This document shows positions 27,658 to 35,607 of a DNA stretch of 59,190 bases, in pieces. Position numbers and translations under genes: made by a program. A model generated the notes under the pieces. It worked only from the letters and a program-made list of their open reading frames with translations. It did not search any database and was not told the DNA's origin. The DNA comes from Methylacidiphilum sp. Yel (GTDB taxonomy: Bacteria > Verrucomicrobiota > Verrucomicrobiia > Methylacidiphilales > Methylacidiphilaceae), in assembly GCF_004421185.1 (NCBI RefSeq), contig NZ_LXQB01000052.1, positions 1 through 59,190 on the forward strand, read 5' to 3'. Each line of letters opens with the position of its first letter. The first letter of the stretch is position 1.

Positions 27658-29216
27658 TCCCATTCTATGGTTGCAGGCGGTTTTGAAGAAATATCGTAAA
27701 CGACCCGATTAACTCCTTCAACTTCATTTATAATTTTATTAGCTAGCCTGGATAAAAGTTCTGGAGGCAACTTGGCCCAATCGGCAGTCATGCCGTCAAT
27801 GCTTTCTACCACTCTCAGTGCGATAGTAAAGCCATAGGTTCGTCTATCTCCCATGACTCCTACAGAGCGGACAGGCAAAAGCACTGCAAAGGCCTGCCAT
27901 ACTTTCTCATAATAGCCAGCCTTTTTTATTTCTTCGATGACAATCGCATCGGCATCTCTTAGAATCCGTAGATTTTCTTCTCGAATTGGAGCTAGACAAC
28001 GAACCGCTAGTCCTGGCCCTGGAAAAGGATGCCGATAGAGCAGTTCGTGAGATAAACCAAGTAGGGTGCCAACCTTTCTGACTTCATCCTTGAAAAGAAA
28101 TCGTAGGGGTTCTATGAGCTTGAAAGGAACTCTTTTGGGTAATCCTCCGACGTTATGATGGCTTTTTATTAGGCAGGCCCCTTTTCGACCAGAATGCGCG
28201 CTTTCGATGATATCTGTATATAAGGTTCCCTGTGCAAGAAATTTGGCTTCTCCAACACTTTGGGCAGCTCGTTCAAAAACTCGAATAAACAGATTGCCAA
28301 TGATCTTCCTTTTTCTTTCTGGATCGGCAACATTTCTTAATTTAGTCAAAAATTCCTTCGAAGCATCAAAACAATGGATGTTGATTCCAAGGTTTCGACG
28401 CATGAGCTCTGAAATTATTTGGGCTTCGTTTTTTCGTAAAAGTCCTGTATCCACAAAAATGGGATAGAGTCTTTCCCCAATGGCTTTATGAATAAGGGCT
28501 GCGGTTACCGAAGAATCTACGCCACCACTGATGCCTAAAATGACTCTTTCTTTGCCCACTTTCCGTTTAATCTCCTCAATACTTTCTTCAATAAAAGAAC
28601 CAAGATTCCAGTTAGCCGTGGCATGACAGATTTCAAAGAGAAAATTAGCTAATATTTTTTCTCCATGCTCAGTATGAGTGACTTCCGGATGGAATTGAAG
28701 ACAATAGATGTTCTTTTTAAGATTGCAGATTGCTGCATGCGGTTCATCGGCCGTAAAAGCAACTACTTCAAAATCTTCAGGTAATACACTGACTCTGTCA
28801 CCATGGCTATTCCAAACGGTCAAATGAGAGGGAAGTCCTTCAAAAAGCCTTGTTGGATTAATAATCGAAAGAGAAGTAGGGCCGTATTCACCTTGCTCCC
28901 CTTTTTCAACCTTTCCTCCAAAATGAGAGGCAATCCATTGATAGCCATAACAGATGCCAAGGATTGGAACCCCAAGTTCGAAGATACGATTATCAAAAGT
29001 AGGAGCTGCTTCTTCAAGAATGCTTGAGGGGCCACCCGAAAGGATAATGCCTGCGGGAGAAAGTTCACATAACTCTTGAAAAGAACTTTCCCAAGAAAGA
29101 ATAGTTGAGAAGACGCCAAGATCCCTAATTCGACGCGCAATAAGCTGTGTATATTGGGACCCAAAATCGATGATAGCTATGGATCCCTTTTCAGGCAAAA
29201 GTTTGGGGTTTTTCAT
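27654..29216 (-). CDS. guaA: GMP synthase (glutamine-hydrolysing)
   Basis: 520-residue enzyme amidating XMP to GMP. The N-terminal class I amidotransferase has GGPSSI, the nucleophile elbow GICYGYQ and the HPEVTHTEHG His/Glu. The ATP pyrophosphatase domain starts at GISGGVDSSVTAALIH, and the dimerisation tail ends KPPATIEWE, the family's invariant C-terminus. Its stop overlaps the hisD start by four bases. guaB3 lies 152 bases upstream on the same strand, so the two IMP-to-GMP steps are clustered. Confidence 0.96.
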   Translation of the reverse strand: MKNPKLLPEKGSIAIIDFGSQYTQLIARRIRDLGVFSTILSWESSFQELCELSPAGIILSGGPSSILEEAAPTFDNRIFELGVPILGICYGYQWIASHFGGKVEKGEQGEYGPTSLSIINPTRLFEGLPSHLTVWNSHGDRVSVLPEDFEVVAFTADEPHAAICNLKKNIYCLQFHPEVTHTEHGEKILANFLFEICHATANWNLGSFIEESIEEIKRKVGKERVILGISGGVDSSVTAALIHKAIGERLYPIFVDTGLLRKNEAQIISELMRRNLGINIHCFDASKEFLTKLRNVADPERKRKIIGNLFIRVFERAAQSVGEAKFLAQGTLYTDIIESAHSGRKGACLIKSHHNVGGLPKRVPFKLIEPLRFLFKDEVRKVGTLLGLSHELLYRHPFPGPGLAVRCLAPIREENLRILRDADAIVIEEIKKAGYYEKVWQAFAVLLPVRSVGVMGDRRTYGFTIALRVVESIDGMTADWAKLPPELLSRLANKIINEVEGVNRVVYDISSKPPATIEWE

Positions 29217-29368
29217 GACTCAACAGACTATCCTGCTTCCTTTTCTTTATTCATAGCAGAATAAGAAAAGCTGTGTGCTTCTTTTCAGGATGCTATTTTT
29301 CCTATTCCTTGGCGTTGCCCTGGAGATCCTTCGTCTCTCTTTTTTTATTCCTACAACAAAAGGCATCA

Positions 29369-30544
29369 TTATCTCCCCATGCCCACCGATTGAATCATTT
29401 GAAAAAGCTTTCCTTCGGACTGAATACTCGGAGCAATGATAATTTCGGCTTCTTGAAATTGTTTTATAGTTGCAGCCCCCACATTTCCCATGGATGTCGC
29501 GAGGGCTCCAACCAGATTTTGAGAACCATCATCCACAGTAGCTGGACCATAAAGGATTTGGGAAAGCGGTCCAGATATTCCCATTCGAATCAATGTGCCT
29601 CGTGGCAGATTCGCATGGGGAGTGGCCATTCCCCAATGACATCCTTTGCCAGGAGCCTCTTCAGCTCTGGCAAAAGCAGAACCAATCATGACAGCATCGG
29701 ATCCGCAAGCAATGGCTTTGCAAAGATCTCCGCCTCTTCGCATACCGCCATCGGTAATGATTGGAACATAGCGGCCCGTTTTTTTATAATAGGTATCTCT
29801 AGCGGCAGCCGCATCGACTGTGGCGGTGACTTGTGGCACACCAATACCAAGCACTCCCCTTGAGGTACATGCAGCTCCTGGGCCAACACCTATTAATACA
29901 CCACTGACTCCGCAGTCCATCAATTCGAGGACTACATTATAAGTCACGGCGTTGCCTACAAGTACAGGAATACGCATATTTTTGCAAAATTGCTTTAAAT
30001 CCAGGGTTTTATATCGAGTTGAAATATGCCTGACCGTGCTTACGGTAGATTGAACAATATAGAGATCGGCTCCAGCTTCTTGGGCAATGTATCCATAGGT
30101 TTCGGCAGTTTGAGGAATAGATGAAACCGCCGCAATAGCATTACCCTTTTTAAGCTCTTCAATTCTTGCAACGATGAGTTTTTCTTTGACTGGAGCAGAA
30201 TAAATTTTTTGAAGGAGTTCGGTTACCTTATTCTGGTCGCATTTTATGATCTCATTAATGACTTCTTGAGGGTTTTCATAGCGGGTTTGAATCCCTTCAA
30301 GATTGATGACTCCAATCCCACCCAATCGACTCATCTCAATACAAAACCGAGGGTCTGTCACTCCATCCATAGCACTTGCTAAAATTGGGATTTTTAATTT
30401 GATTGTTTTGCCTGAAGGATGGGTAATTTCAAAGCTGGTATCGACTTCCTCAGGATTAATAGTGATCTCACCTGGGACTAACGAAATCTCGTCAAATCCA
30501 TAACAGACTCTTGCTTTTCGATTTCTTCCTATCCACATGCCCAT
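29369..30544 (-). CDS. GuaB3-family IMP dehydrogenase (no CBS domains)
   Basis: 391-residue IMP dehydrogenase/GMP reductase-family TIM barrel, probably making XMP for GuaA. The catalytic loop GPGAACTSRGVLGIGVPQ contains Cys226, and DGGMRRGGDLCKAIACGSDAVMIG binds the phosphate. Standard bacterial GuaB is about 490 residues with two CBS domains inserted after the first barrel strands. Here the barrel continues without that insert, the architecture of the GuaB3 group known in Actinobacteria and cyanobacteria. The position just upstream of guaA supports IMPDH activity over GMP reductase, but this is inference. Confidence 0.88.
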   Translation of the reverse strand: MGMWIGRNRKARVCYGFDEISLVPGEITINPEEVDTSFEITHPSGKTIKLKIPILASAMDGVTDPRFCIEMSRLGGIGVINLEGIQTRYENPQEVINEIIKCDQNKVTELLQKIYSAPVKEKLIVARIEELKKGNAIAAVSSIPQTAETYGYIAQEAGADLYIVQSTVSTVRHISTRYKTLDLKQFCKNMRIPVLVGNAVTYNVVLELMDCGVSGVLIGVGPGAACTSRGVLGIGVPQVTATVDAAAARDTYYKKTGRYVPIITDGGMRRGGDLCKAIACGSDAVMIGSAFARAEEAPGKGCHWGMATPHANLPRGTLIRMGISGPLSQILYGPATVDDGSQNLVGALATSMGNVGAATIKQFQEAEIIIAPSIQSEGKLFQMIQSVGMGR

Positions 30545-30564
30545 TTTATTACCTCCACTATTAA

Positions 30565-30789
30565 TTAAACTTTCATTTCAACATTTTGAATAGCATTGCA
30601 TCTTGGACACCGTAAGGTTATTTGTCCAGGTTCGAGTTCTACTTTTTGTTGGCAGAACCGGCAAATAAAAATGCGCCGCTTTTCCAAGCGACGCCTCTTG
30701 GAATAAAAAAAAAGCCATAAAATGAATAGAAAAGCAAGTGAAAGAGTTGCATAGAAAAAAAAAGCTTCAGATAAAGTGATTCGCATCAT
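30565..30789 (-). CDS. small membrane-anchored zinc-ribbon protein
   Basis: 74 residues: an N-terminal TM (about 7-29), a basic stop-transfer patch KRRRLEKRR, then a zinc ribbon C43-x2-C46...C61-x2-C64. Its ATG overlaps the stop of the tonB-like gene by four bases (ATGA) and it ends 20 bases before guaB3, so it is embedded in the operon. Function unknown; a cytoplasmic metal-binding or RNA/protein-contact ribbon tethered to the membrane is the likely topology. Confidence 0.7.
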   Translation of the reverse strand: MMRITLSEAFFFYATLSLAFLFILWLFFYSKRRRLEKRRIFICRFCQQKVELEPGQITLRCPRCNAIQNVEMKV

Positions 30790-31589
30790 GGGATTGCCTC
30801 ATTGCGAGTCTGAGCGTTGTCACTATAGCTCCAAAAAATTTTTATCTTTCCCCAAATGGTTCTTTTCGTTAGAGGATCTGGAGCAAAATGGAGCTTGCGC
30901 ACTTCTGATAGTGCTAGTAGATCGGCCTGTTCGTTGCCGCAACTTTCTTCTAGAAGGGCATTATGGACGATACCATCTGGTTCTACAGAAATGACCAGTT
31001 TTGTTATTCTTGCTTCGGATAAAAGATTGGTGGAGATTTTAGGTAGTTCCCAAGAACAAAGCAGTCTTTTTTTTAAGATATCATCAAAAAAAACAATCGA
31101 TTTCTTGGGCATCACCGGTAGGACTTTCCCAAAAGAAGGCCTTTCTTTCGATAAAGGAAAACTTTTAGCGCATTGATCCAAAGACATAGTCTTTATTTTT
31201 AAAAAATCAACTTCTTTATCCGCTGGAATTGGAGCGGGGGAAGGAAAATTGGTTTTTGCAAGCAACAGATGGGGTTGGATCATGATCATGCTATGGTGTC
31301 TTTTTGCATTGGCATTTGGATGGATGAGAGCGATTGGATCTCTATATTTTAAAAGGAAGTTGATCCTATTAGTTAGAAAAGGATCGAGGGTCGTATTGTT
31401 TGGAGAAAAAATATATACGCGGCTTTTGGGTAAAGGTTCTTGGAGTGGGGCCACATAGGTTACTTTACAAAACAGAAGAAAGAAAACATGGAAGAGAATG
31501 GAACAAATAACCCAAAAAAAGATAGAAGAACGTTGGAGATAAAAAGGTCGATCAATTTTGTTTGTTTCTGATAAATTAATGTTCTGCAT
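30786..31589 (-). CDS. TonB-like energy transducer
   Basis: 267 residues. One N-terminal TM (about 22-45) is followed by a periplasmic linker and a C-terminal TonB-like domain (about 185-255) in which VEPDGIVHNALLEESCGNE and ALSEVRKLHFAPD match the TonB pattern GxVxxaxvxxSSGxxxlDxaAlxavrxwrFxPa. The usual Pro-Lys/Pro-Glu rich linker is weak. It is encoded directly after exbB and exbD (14-base overlap with exbD), which fixes the role as the third partner of a TonB or TolA-like system. Outer-membrane receptor genes are not present nearby. Confidence 0.75.
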   Translation of the reverse strand: MQNINLSETNKIDRPFYLQRSSIFFWVICSILFHVFFLLFCKVTYVAPLQEPLPKSRVYIFSPNNTTLDPFLTNRINFLLKYRDPIALIHPNANAKRHHSMIMIQPHLLLAKTNFPSPAPIPADKEVDFLKIKTMSLDQCAKSFPLSKERPSFGKVLPVMPKKSIVFFDDILKKRLLCSWELPKISTNLLSEARITKLVISVEPDGIVHNALLEESCGNEQADLLALSEVRKLHFAPDPLTKRTIWGKIKIFWSYSDNAQTRNEAIP

Positions 31590-32028
31590 CGGGTTGAGTT
31601 GCCAGTAAAACAGATAGATTCTGAGCTAAAAAAAGATTTGTTAATTCGATGATATAGGCCTGAGGTACTTCTTTGTCGGCTTTAATAATAACCATTTGGT
31701 TGGGATGCTGGGAGGCAATTTCAGGGATCATTTTTTTTAGTTCCTCAAAATTCAATTCTTGATCGTTGACATAGAAAAGAACTTCTCTTTTGGCAGCAAA
31801 GCCTGTGGATGTGTCCTTTTTTTCAGGTTCGAGAAAAACCGATACGATAAGATTGCTCAATGGAACACTGATTCCAAAGGGACTTTTAGGCAGTTCAACA
31901 ATAATGCCAGGGAGGGTCACAAAGGAAGAACCAAGCAAGAAGAAAAAAAGGAGTAGAAGTATCACAGTGACCAGTGGCACCGGATTAATTGTGCCGCTCA
32001 TAAGGTTCAGTCTTGGGCGCAATTTCAT
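31576..32028 (-). CDS. exbD: ExbD/TolR-family biopolymer transport protein
   Basis: 150 residues from the ATG at 32028 (a TTG 21 bases upstream opens the frame but lacks a ribosome site). KLRPRLNLMSGTINPVPLVTVIL is the cytoplasmic tail and TM start; the family's essential Asp in the TM (usually PLxDV) is Thr here (PLVTVIL). A periplasmic domain follows, with VLFYVNDQELNFEEL and QMVIIKADKEVPQAYIIEL. It overlaps the exbB end by 44 bases and the TonB-like start by 14. Partner of ExbB in a proton-driven complex. Confidence 0.85.
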   Translation of the reverse strand: MKLRPRLNLMSGTINPVPLVTVILLLLFFFLLGSSFVTLPGIIVELPKSPFGISVPLSNLIVSVFLEPEKKDTSTGFAAKREVLFYVNDQELNFEELKKMIPEIASQHPNQMVIIKADKEVPQAYIIELTNLFLAQNLSVLLATQPDAEH

Positions 32029-32755
32029 TGGTTGTGTTGTCTTCTTCAAAACCCTGGTTATTTTGCCAACGGTATTCTATCAAGGCATGGATTAATTCGG
32101 TTGATACCCGTTCAATGTCGCCAAGAATACCAGAGAGTCTTGTAATTAAAAAATTATAGGCGATCTGTGTGGGTATCGCAACGGATATTCCAGCAGCCGT
32201 GCTGACTAACGCCATCCATATGCCAGAAGCTAAATCGGTGACAGAAACAGTTCCAGAGGCTCTATTCATTGCCAAAAAGGCCTCGATCATCCCATTGACG
32301 GTCCCTAAAAGACCCAGCAGAGGGCTGATGGAAGCAATAGTTGAAAGAATCGGAAGGTGAGCTTCTAGTTTTGGAATTTCAAGTTGGGCAACATTTTTGG
32401 CTACTTCTCTTAATTCTGATAAAGGCAGATAGTGAAAAAGGAGAATCTGTCGAATCACCCGACCTATCGGTCCATAAAAAGAAGAGGCCCGAAGGAGGGC
32501 CTCTTCGAAATTTCCTTTGTGAATTAAATTTTTAATTCCTGCTATCGATTCTTCGATGGGTAGTTCACACCGCCGGTACATAAAGAGCCTTTCCAAAAAA
32601 ACCCCTAAGCCCAAAACGCTGCAAAAGAGGATTGGCCACATGATCAATCCGCCTTTGTGCACAATGTCGAACAGAGAGATAGCTTCTTGAATGACTCGAG
32701 GATTTTGTTTGGCGGCTAAAAAAAGCTGTGCGAATAGCCAAAAATCATCTTTCAT
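31985..32755 (-). CDS. exbB: ExbB/TolQ/MotA-type proton channel protein
   Basis: 256 residues with three TMs (about 33-55, 145-170, 185-210). The hallmark block SISPLLGLLGTVNGMIEAF is followed by ASGIWMALVSTAAGISVAIPTQIAYNFL, the conserved TM2-TM3 region forming the motor with ExbD. It is the first gene of the exbB-exbD-tonB-like cluster, which continues into the zinc-ribbon gene and guaB3. ATG start at 32755. Confidence 0.93.
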   Translation of the reverse strand: MKDDFWLFAQLFLAAKQNPRVIQEAISLFDIVHKGGLIMWPILFCSVLGLGVFLERLFMYRRCELPIEESIAGIKNLIHKGNFEEALLRASSFYGPIGRVIRQILLFHYLPLSELREVAKNVAQLEIPKLEAHLPILSTIASISPLLGLLGTVNGMIEAFLAMNRASGTVSVTDLASGIWMALVSTAAGISVAIPTQIAYNFLITRLSGILGDIERVSTELIHALIEYRWQNNQGFEEDNTTNEIAPKTEPYERHN

Positions 32756-32862
32756 TGCCTTTTAACGGTGCACTTTATGAGAAAATTTCTTTCCAATCAT
32801 TTCCTTCTGATTCCAAAATGTATGTATTCAGTGAATCGTATGTAAACTTTTTATTCCCACTT

Positions 32863-33375
32863 TTACCAAATAAAGGATTTAGATTGAGCAATAATCACGT
32901 TATTTTTTAATATAGAAAATCTCCAGGCAAAAACCGTTCCATTTGTAAAATAGGCATCACCAATCACCTTAAAAATCGAATCAATGGCCCCATGAGCATG
33001 TGGATAATAGATCGACTGAGACCATACCTCTTCTTTTGTCTTCAGCTGTCTGTATTCGAATCTTGCCGTGAGGGCTTCTGGTTTACCACTCTTTTTCCAT
33101 GCGAAAATATAAATTTGGCCAGCACGCGCTCGAAAATCCGATGGGACAATTGCTCCCCAGTTCCAATAGGCTCTTTCATAGATAAGAGATTGCAGCCCAC
33201 CCGCTTTTAGTTTTTTATCATTGAGAATCTCAAGGACTTTGAGAATTTTTATATTTTTATCGGGAATGAAGGTTTCTTGTTCTTTTTTAGAAGCTTCTTC
33301 TCCCCTCAACTGAAGGGAGAAAAAACAAAAGAGTAAGAAAAAAAATAAGTACGTAAAAGATCTTAACTTGACCAT
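32863..33375 (-). CDS. exported hypothetical protein
   Basis: 170 residues with a clear signal peptide (MVKLRSFTYLFFFLLFCFF, cleavage near residue 25). The mature part contains AYWNWGAIVPSDFRARAGQIYIFAWKKSG and a C-terminal FAWRFSILKNNVIIAQSKSFIW, compatible with a beta-sandwich. I recognise no family. It starts 24 bases downstream of rsmI and is followed by exbB 107 bases on, all on the same strand. Confidence 0.65.
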   Translation of the reverse strand: MVKLRSFTYLFFFLLFCFFSLQLRGEEASKKEQETFIPDKNIKILKVLEILNDKKLKAGGLQSLIYERAYWNWGAIVPSDFRARAGQIYIFAWKKSGKPEALTARFEYRQLKTKEEVWSQSIYYPHAHGAIDSIFKVIGDAYFTNGTVFAWRFSILKNNVIIAQSKSFIW

Positions 33376-33399
33376 AAAAGAACACTGTCGATATCTTTC

Positions 33400-34161
33400 T
33401 TATGTTATATCAGTAGAAGGATCTGTCGATCTTTTTTGCTGTTTTTCTTTTGCATACCCAAAACCATCGACGACGATACTAAATTCTCCTTTTATTTTTA
33501 CAGATTGTAATTGGAACAACAGCTCTTTTGGTTTCCCTCTGAAGACTTCCTCGAATTTTTTTGTCATTTCTTTGACGATGCAAAGCATACAGTCTGGAAT
33601 AGTTAGTTGAGCATCTTCTAAGGAGGAAATAAGTCTGTAAGGAGATTCAAAATACACAGAGGTGTACGGTCTTTCTGCCGATTGGAGCCATTCAGCTTGT
33701 CTTGCTTTGGTTTTGATCGGTAAAAACCCGCCAAAATAAAAGGGAGTGGTTTTGAACCCTGAAAGAAGGAGAGCCTGTAAGACAGCCGAGGGACCTGGAA
33801 TGACTTCAAAAGGTATATTATTTTCGATGCATTTATGAATGAGCCTTTCTCCTGGATCAGAAATACAGGGCAGGCCTGCTTCAGAAATAAGCGCCACTTT
33901 TTTTCCTTTGAGAAGGATTTTGAGTAGGCTAGAAGCTTTTTTTTCTTCGTTTATTTTATTATAGGTAAAGAGAGGTTTTTTGATTTCCCATTTTTGAATC
34001 AAAATGAGAGCCTTTCGGGTATCTTCGGCTGCGATAATATCCACTTCTTTCAATGTTTTAACCGCTTTATAGGTAATGTCTTCAAGATTACCTATCGGTG
34101 TGCCAACGACAAAAAGCCTTCCGATGAGATTATTTTTTGTATTTTCTTGGCTCTGGTTCAT
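33400..34161 (-). CDS. rsmI: 16S rRNA (cytidine1402-2'-O)-methyltransferase RsmI
   Basis: Methylates the ribose of C1402 in the ribosomal P site. About 253 residues from ATG 34161 (the frame opens further upstream with a TTG at 34191). Typical motifs are FVVGTPIGNLEDITYKAVKTL, AAEDTRKALIL, ISEAGLPCISDPGERLI and EVIPGPSAVLQALLLSGF, then CIVKEMTKKFEEVFRG. It is the SAM tetrapyrrole-methylase fold. The C-terminal extension is shorter than in E. coli RsmI. Confidence 0.95.
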   Translation of the reverse strand: MNQSQENTKNNLIGRLFVVGTPIGNLEDITYKAVKTLKEVDIIAAEDTRKALILIQKWEIKKPLFTYNKINEEKKASSLLKILLKGKKVALISEAGLPCISDPGERLIHKCIENNIPFEVIPGPSAVLQALLLSGFKTTPFYFGGFLPIKTKARQAEWLQSAERPYTSVYFESPYRLISSLEDAQLTIPDCMLCIVKEMTKKFEEVFRGKPKELLFQLQSVKIKGEFSIVVDGFGYAKEKQQKRSTDPSTDIT

Positions 34162-34325
34162 CGAAAAATATCTTTTCGGCCGATATGGCAATTGGTAATA
34201 TAATGGAGAAGGGTTCAGTCTGAATATTTTATTTTAGATAAATCCATTATAAATCCTTGTTTGGGAGTAAAAATAAGAGTTTTTTTCGATTTCTTTTCTT
34301 TTTATTGTTTTTTAGAGGAAACATT

Positions 34326-34407
34326 GGGCTTGTGGCGGAACTGGCAGACGCGCTAGACTTAGGATCTAGTGGGTAACACCGTGCGGGTTCAAATCCCGCC
34401 AAGCCCA
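34326..34407 (+). tRNA. tRNA-Leu (anticodon UAG)
   Basis: 82-nt class II tRNA. The 7-bp acceptor stem is GGGCTTG (34326-34332) with CAAGCCC (34400-34406) and discriminator A at 34407. D-arm GGCAGACGC, anticodon stem CTAGA/TCTAG with loop CTTAGGA, giving anticodon TAG (reads CUA). A long variable arm GTGGGTAACACC follows, then a T-arm with GGGTTCAAATCCC. CCA is not encoded. It stands alone between rsmI (opposite strand) and a methyltransferase. Confidence 0.93.
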
Positions 34408-34785
34408 TAAAGATTTAAAGAGAGAATATTTTTCCCCACTTACTGACTAGAAACAGAAAGTGTGCAATCTACATGATTGGAGTAGTTAATAGGCATTAGA
34501 CTGGAATAGCGGAGAAGTTTGTGTTCTTTCTTATTCACTATTCTGCATTAGGAAACAAGAATTGCATACTGCCATATCTTTAAATCTTTAAAAGCCTAGA
34601 AAAGAAGAGATCTGTTGACTCTAAATGGATTAAAATCTATGCAGCTATTAGAACGATTGATTCTTTTTGTTCGAAAGAGCCGCCGCCTAATCCCAAGCTT
34701 CTCTGGAAAACCATGACTGGATCATTATTGCCATAGCCTTAGTGGATTATTGACGCAGACTATTAGTTTTGTTCTATTCTTTATA
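34408..34785. other. 378-base stretch without a recognisable gene
   Basis: Downstream of tRNA-Leu. Frames are short and without motifs. A TTGACT followed 17 bases later by TATGCA (34615-34643) could be a weak promoter, and TATAATG overlaps the methyltransferase start, which would suit a leaderless transcript. Neither is convincing. Confidence 0.35.
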
Positions 34786-35607
34786 ATGAGCAAAATTGAA
34801 AACAATATTACTGAAAGTCAGAAGCGTTCCCGATCCCATTTTTCCTCTTGTGCTTCTTACTATCAAAAAGGTCACATCCTGAAGAATACGGAGGATTTAG
34901 AAAAGACTTTTGAAGATATAAAACTTCAAAAAGGAATGAAAGCATTGGATATAGCGACTGGTAATGGCTATACGGCTTTTTTCCTTGCGGAACATGGTCT
35001 TGATGTTACCGCCTGTGATATAACTGAAACTATGCTTGAAGGAGCCAGAAAAACAGCCATAGAAAAAAACTATGACATAAAATTTGTACTCCACAGTGCA
35101 GAAAAGCTGCCGTATCCCAATGAATCCTTTGATCTGGTATGCTGCCGGTATGCAGCGCATCATTTCGGCGATCAGAAAGCTTTTGTGCGTGAATCTGCTA
35201 GAGTCCTTAAGAAAGACGGACTTTTCGTTTTGATTGATGGAACAGTTCCTAATGGAGCATCGGAAGCTTATGAGTGGTTAGACCGAGTCGAAAAACTGAG
35301 GGATTACAGTCATGTAGGATATAGATTTGAAAGTGAATGGAAAGAATATTGTCGGGAGGCTGGTTTAGAACCTGTTAAATCCCTCTTTATTCCTTTTAAA
35401 CAAGATGATATCGAATGGTATTTCCGCTCTGGAGGAACATCTGTCGAAAACCAACAGGCCATTTACAAGATGGTGAAAGAAGCCTCGGAAAGAGTAAAGA
35501 AAGTTTTAAAAATTGGCTGGGAAGATGGAAAGCCAGTTTGGTGGTGGATTAAACTTGCATTGGTAGCTAGAAAAACGCTACCAGCTCCTAAGGAAAATTC
35601 GGAATGA
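34786..35607 (+). CDS. class I SAM-dependent methyltransferase (UbiE/BioC-like)
   Basis: 273 residues from ATG 34786 (the frame opens at a TTG, 34750). Rossmann SAM motif ALDIATGNGYTAFFLAEHG (motif I), then CDITETML, SAEKLPYPNESFDLVCCRYAAHHF (motif II/III) and ESARVLKKDGLFVLID. No N- or C-terminal extra domain. Substrate unknown; menaquinone/ubiquinone methylation or small-molecule methylation are possible. Its 3' end overlaps the convergent AsmA-like gene by 20 bases. Confidence 0.87.
   Translation: MSKIENNITESQKRSRSHFSSCASYYQKGHILKNTEDLEKTFEDIKLQKGMKALDIATGNGYTAFFLAEHGLDVTACDITETMLEGARKTAIEKNYDIKFVLHSAEKLPYPNESFDLVCCRYAAHHFGDQKAFVRESARVLKKDGLFVLIDGTVPNGASEAYEWLDRVEKLRDYSHVGYRFESEWKEYCREAGLEPVKSLFIPFKQDDIEWYFRSGGTSVENQQAIYKMVKEASERVKKVLKIGWEDGKPVWWWIKLALVARKTLPAPKENSE

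Noticed and set aside
29273-29863. Plus-strand 196-codon open frame overlapping guaB3
   Set aside because: Shadow of the IMP dehydrogenase frame; composition is not protein-like and no ribosome site is seen.
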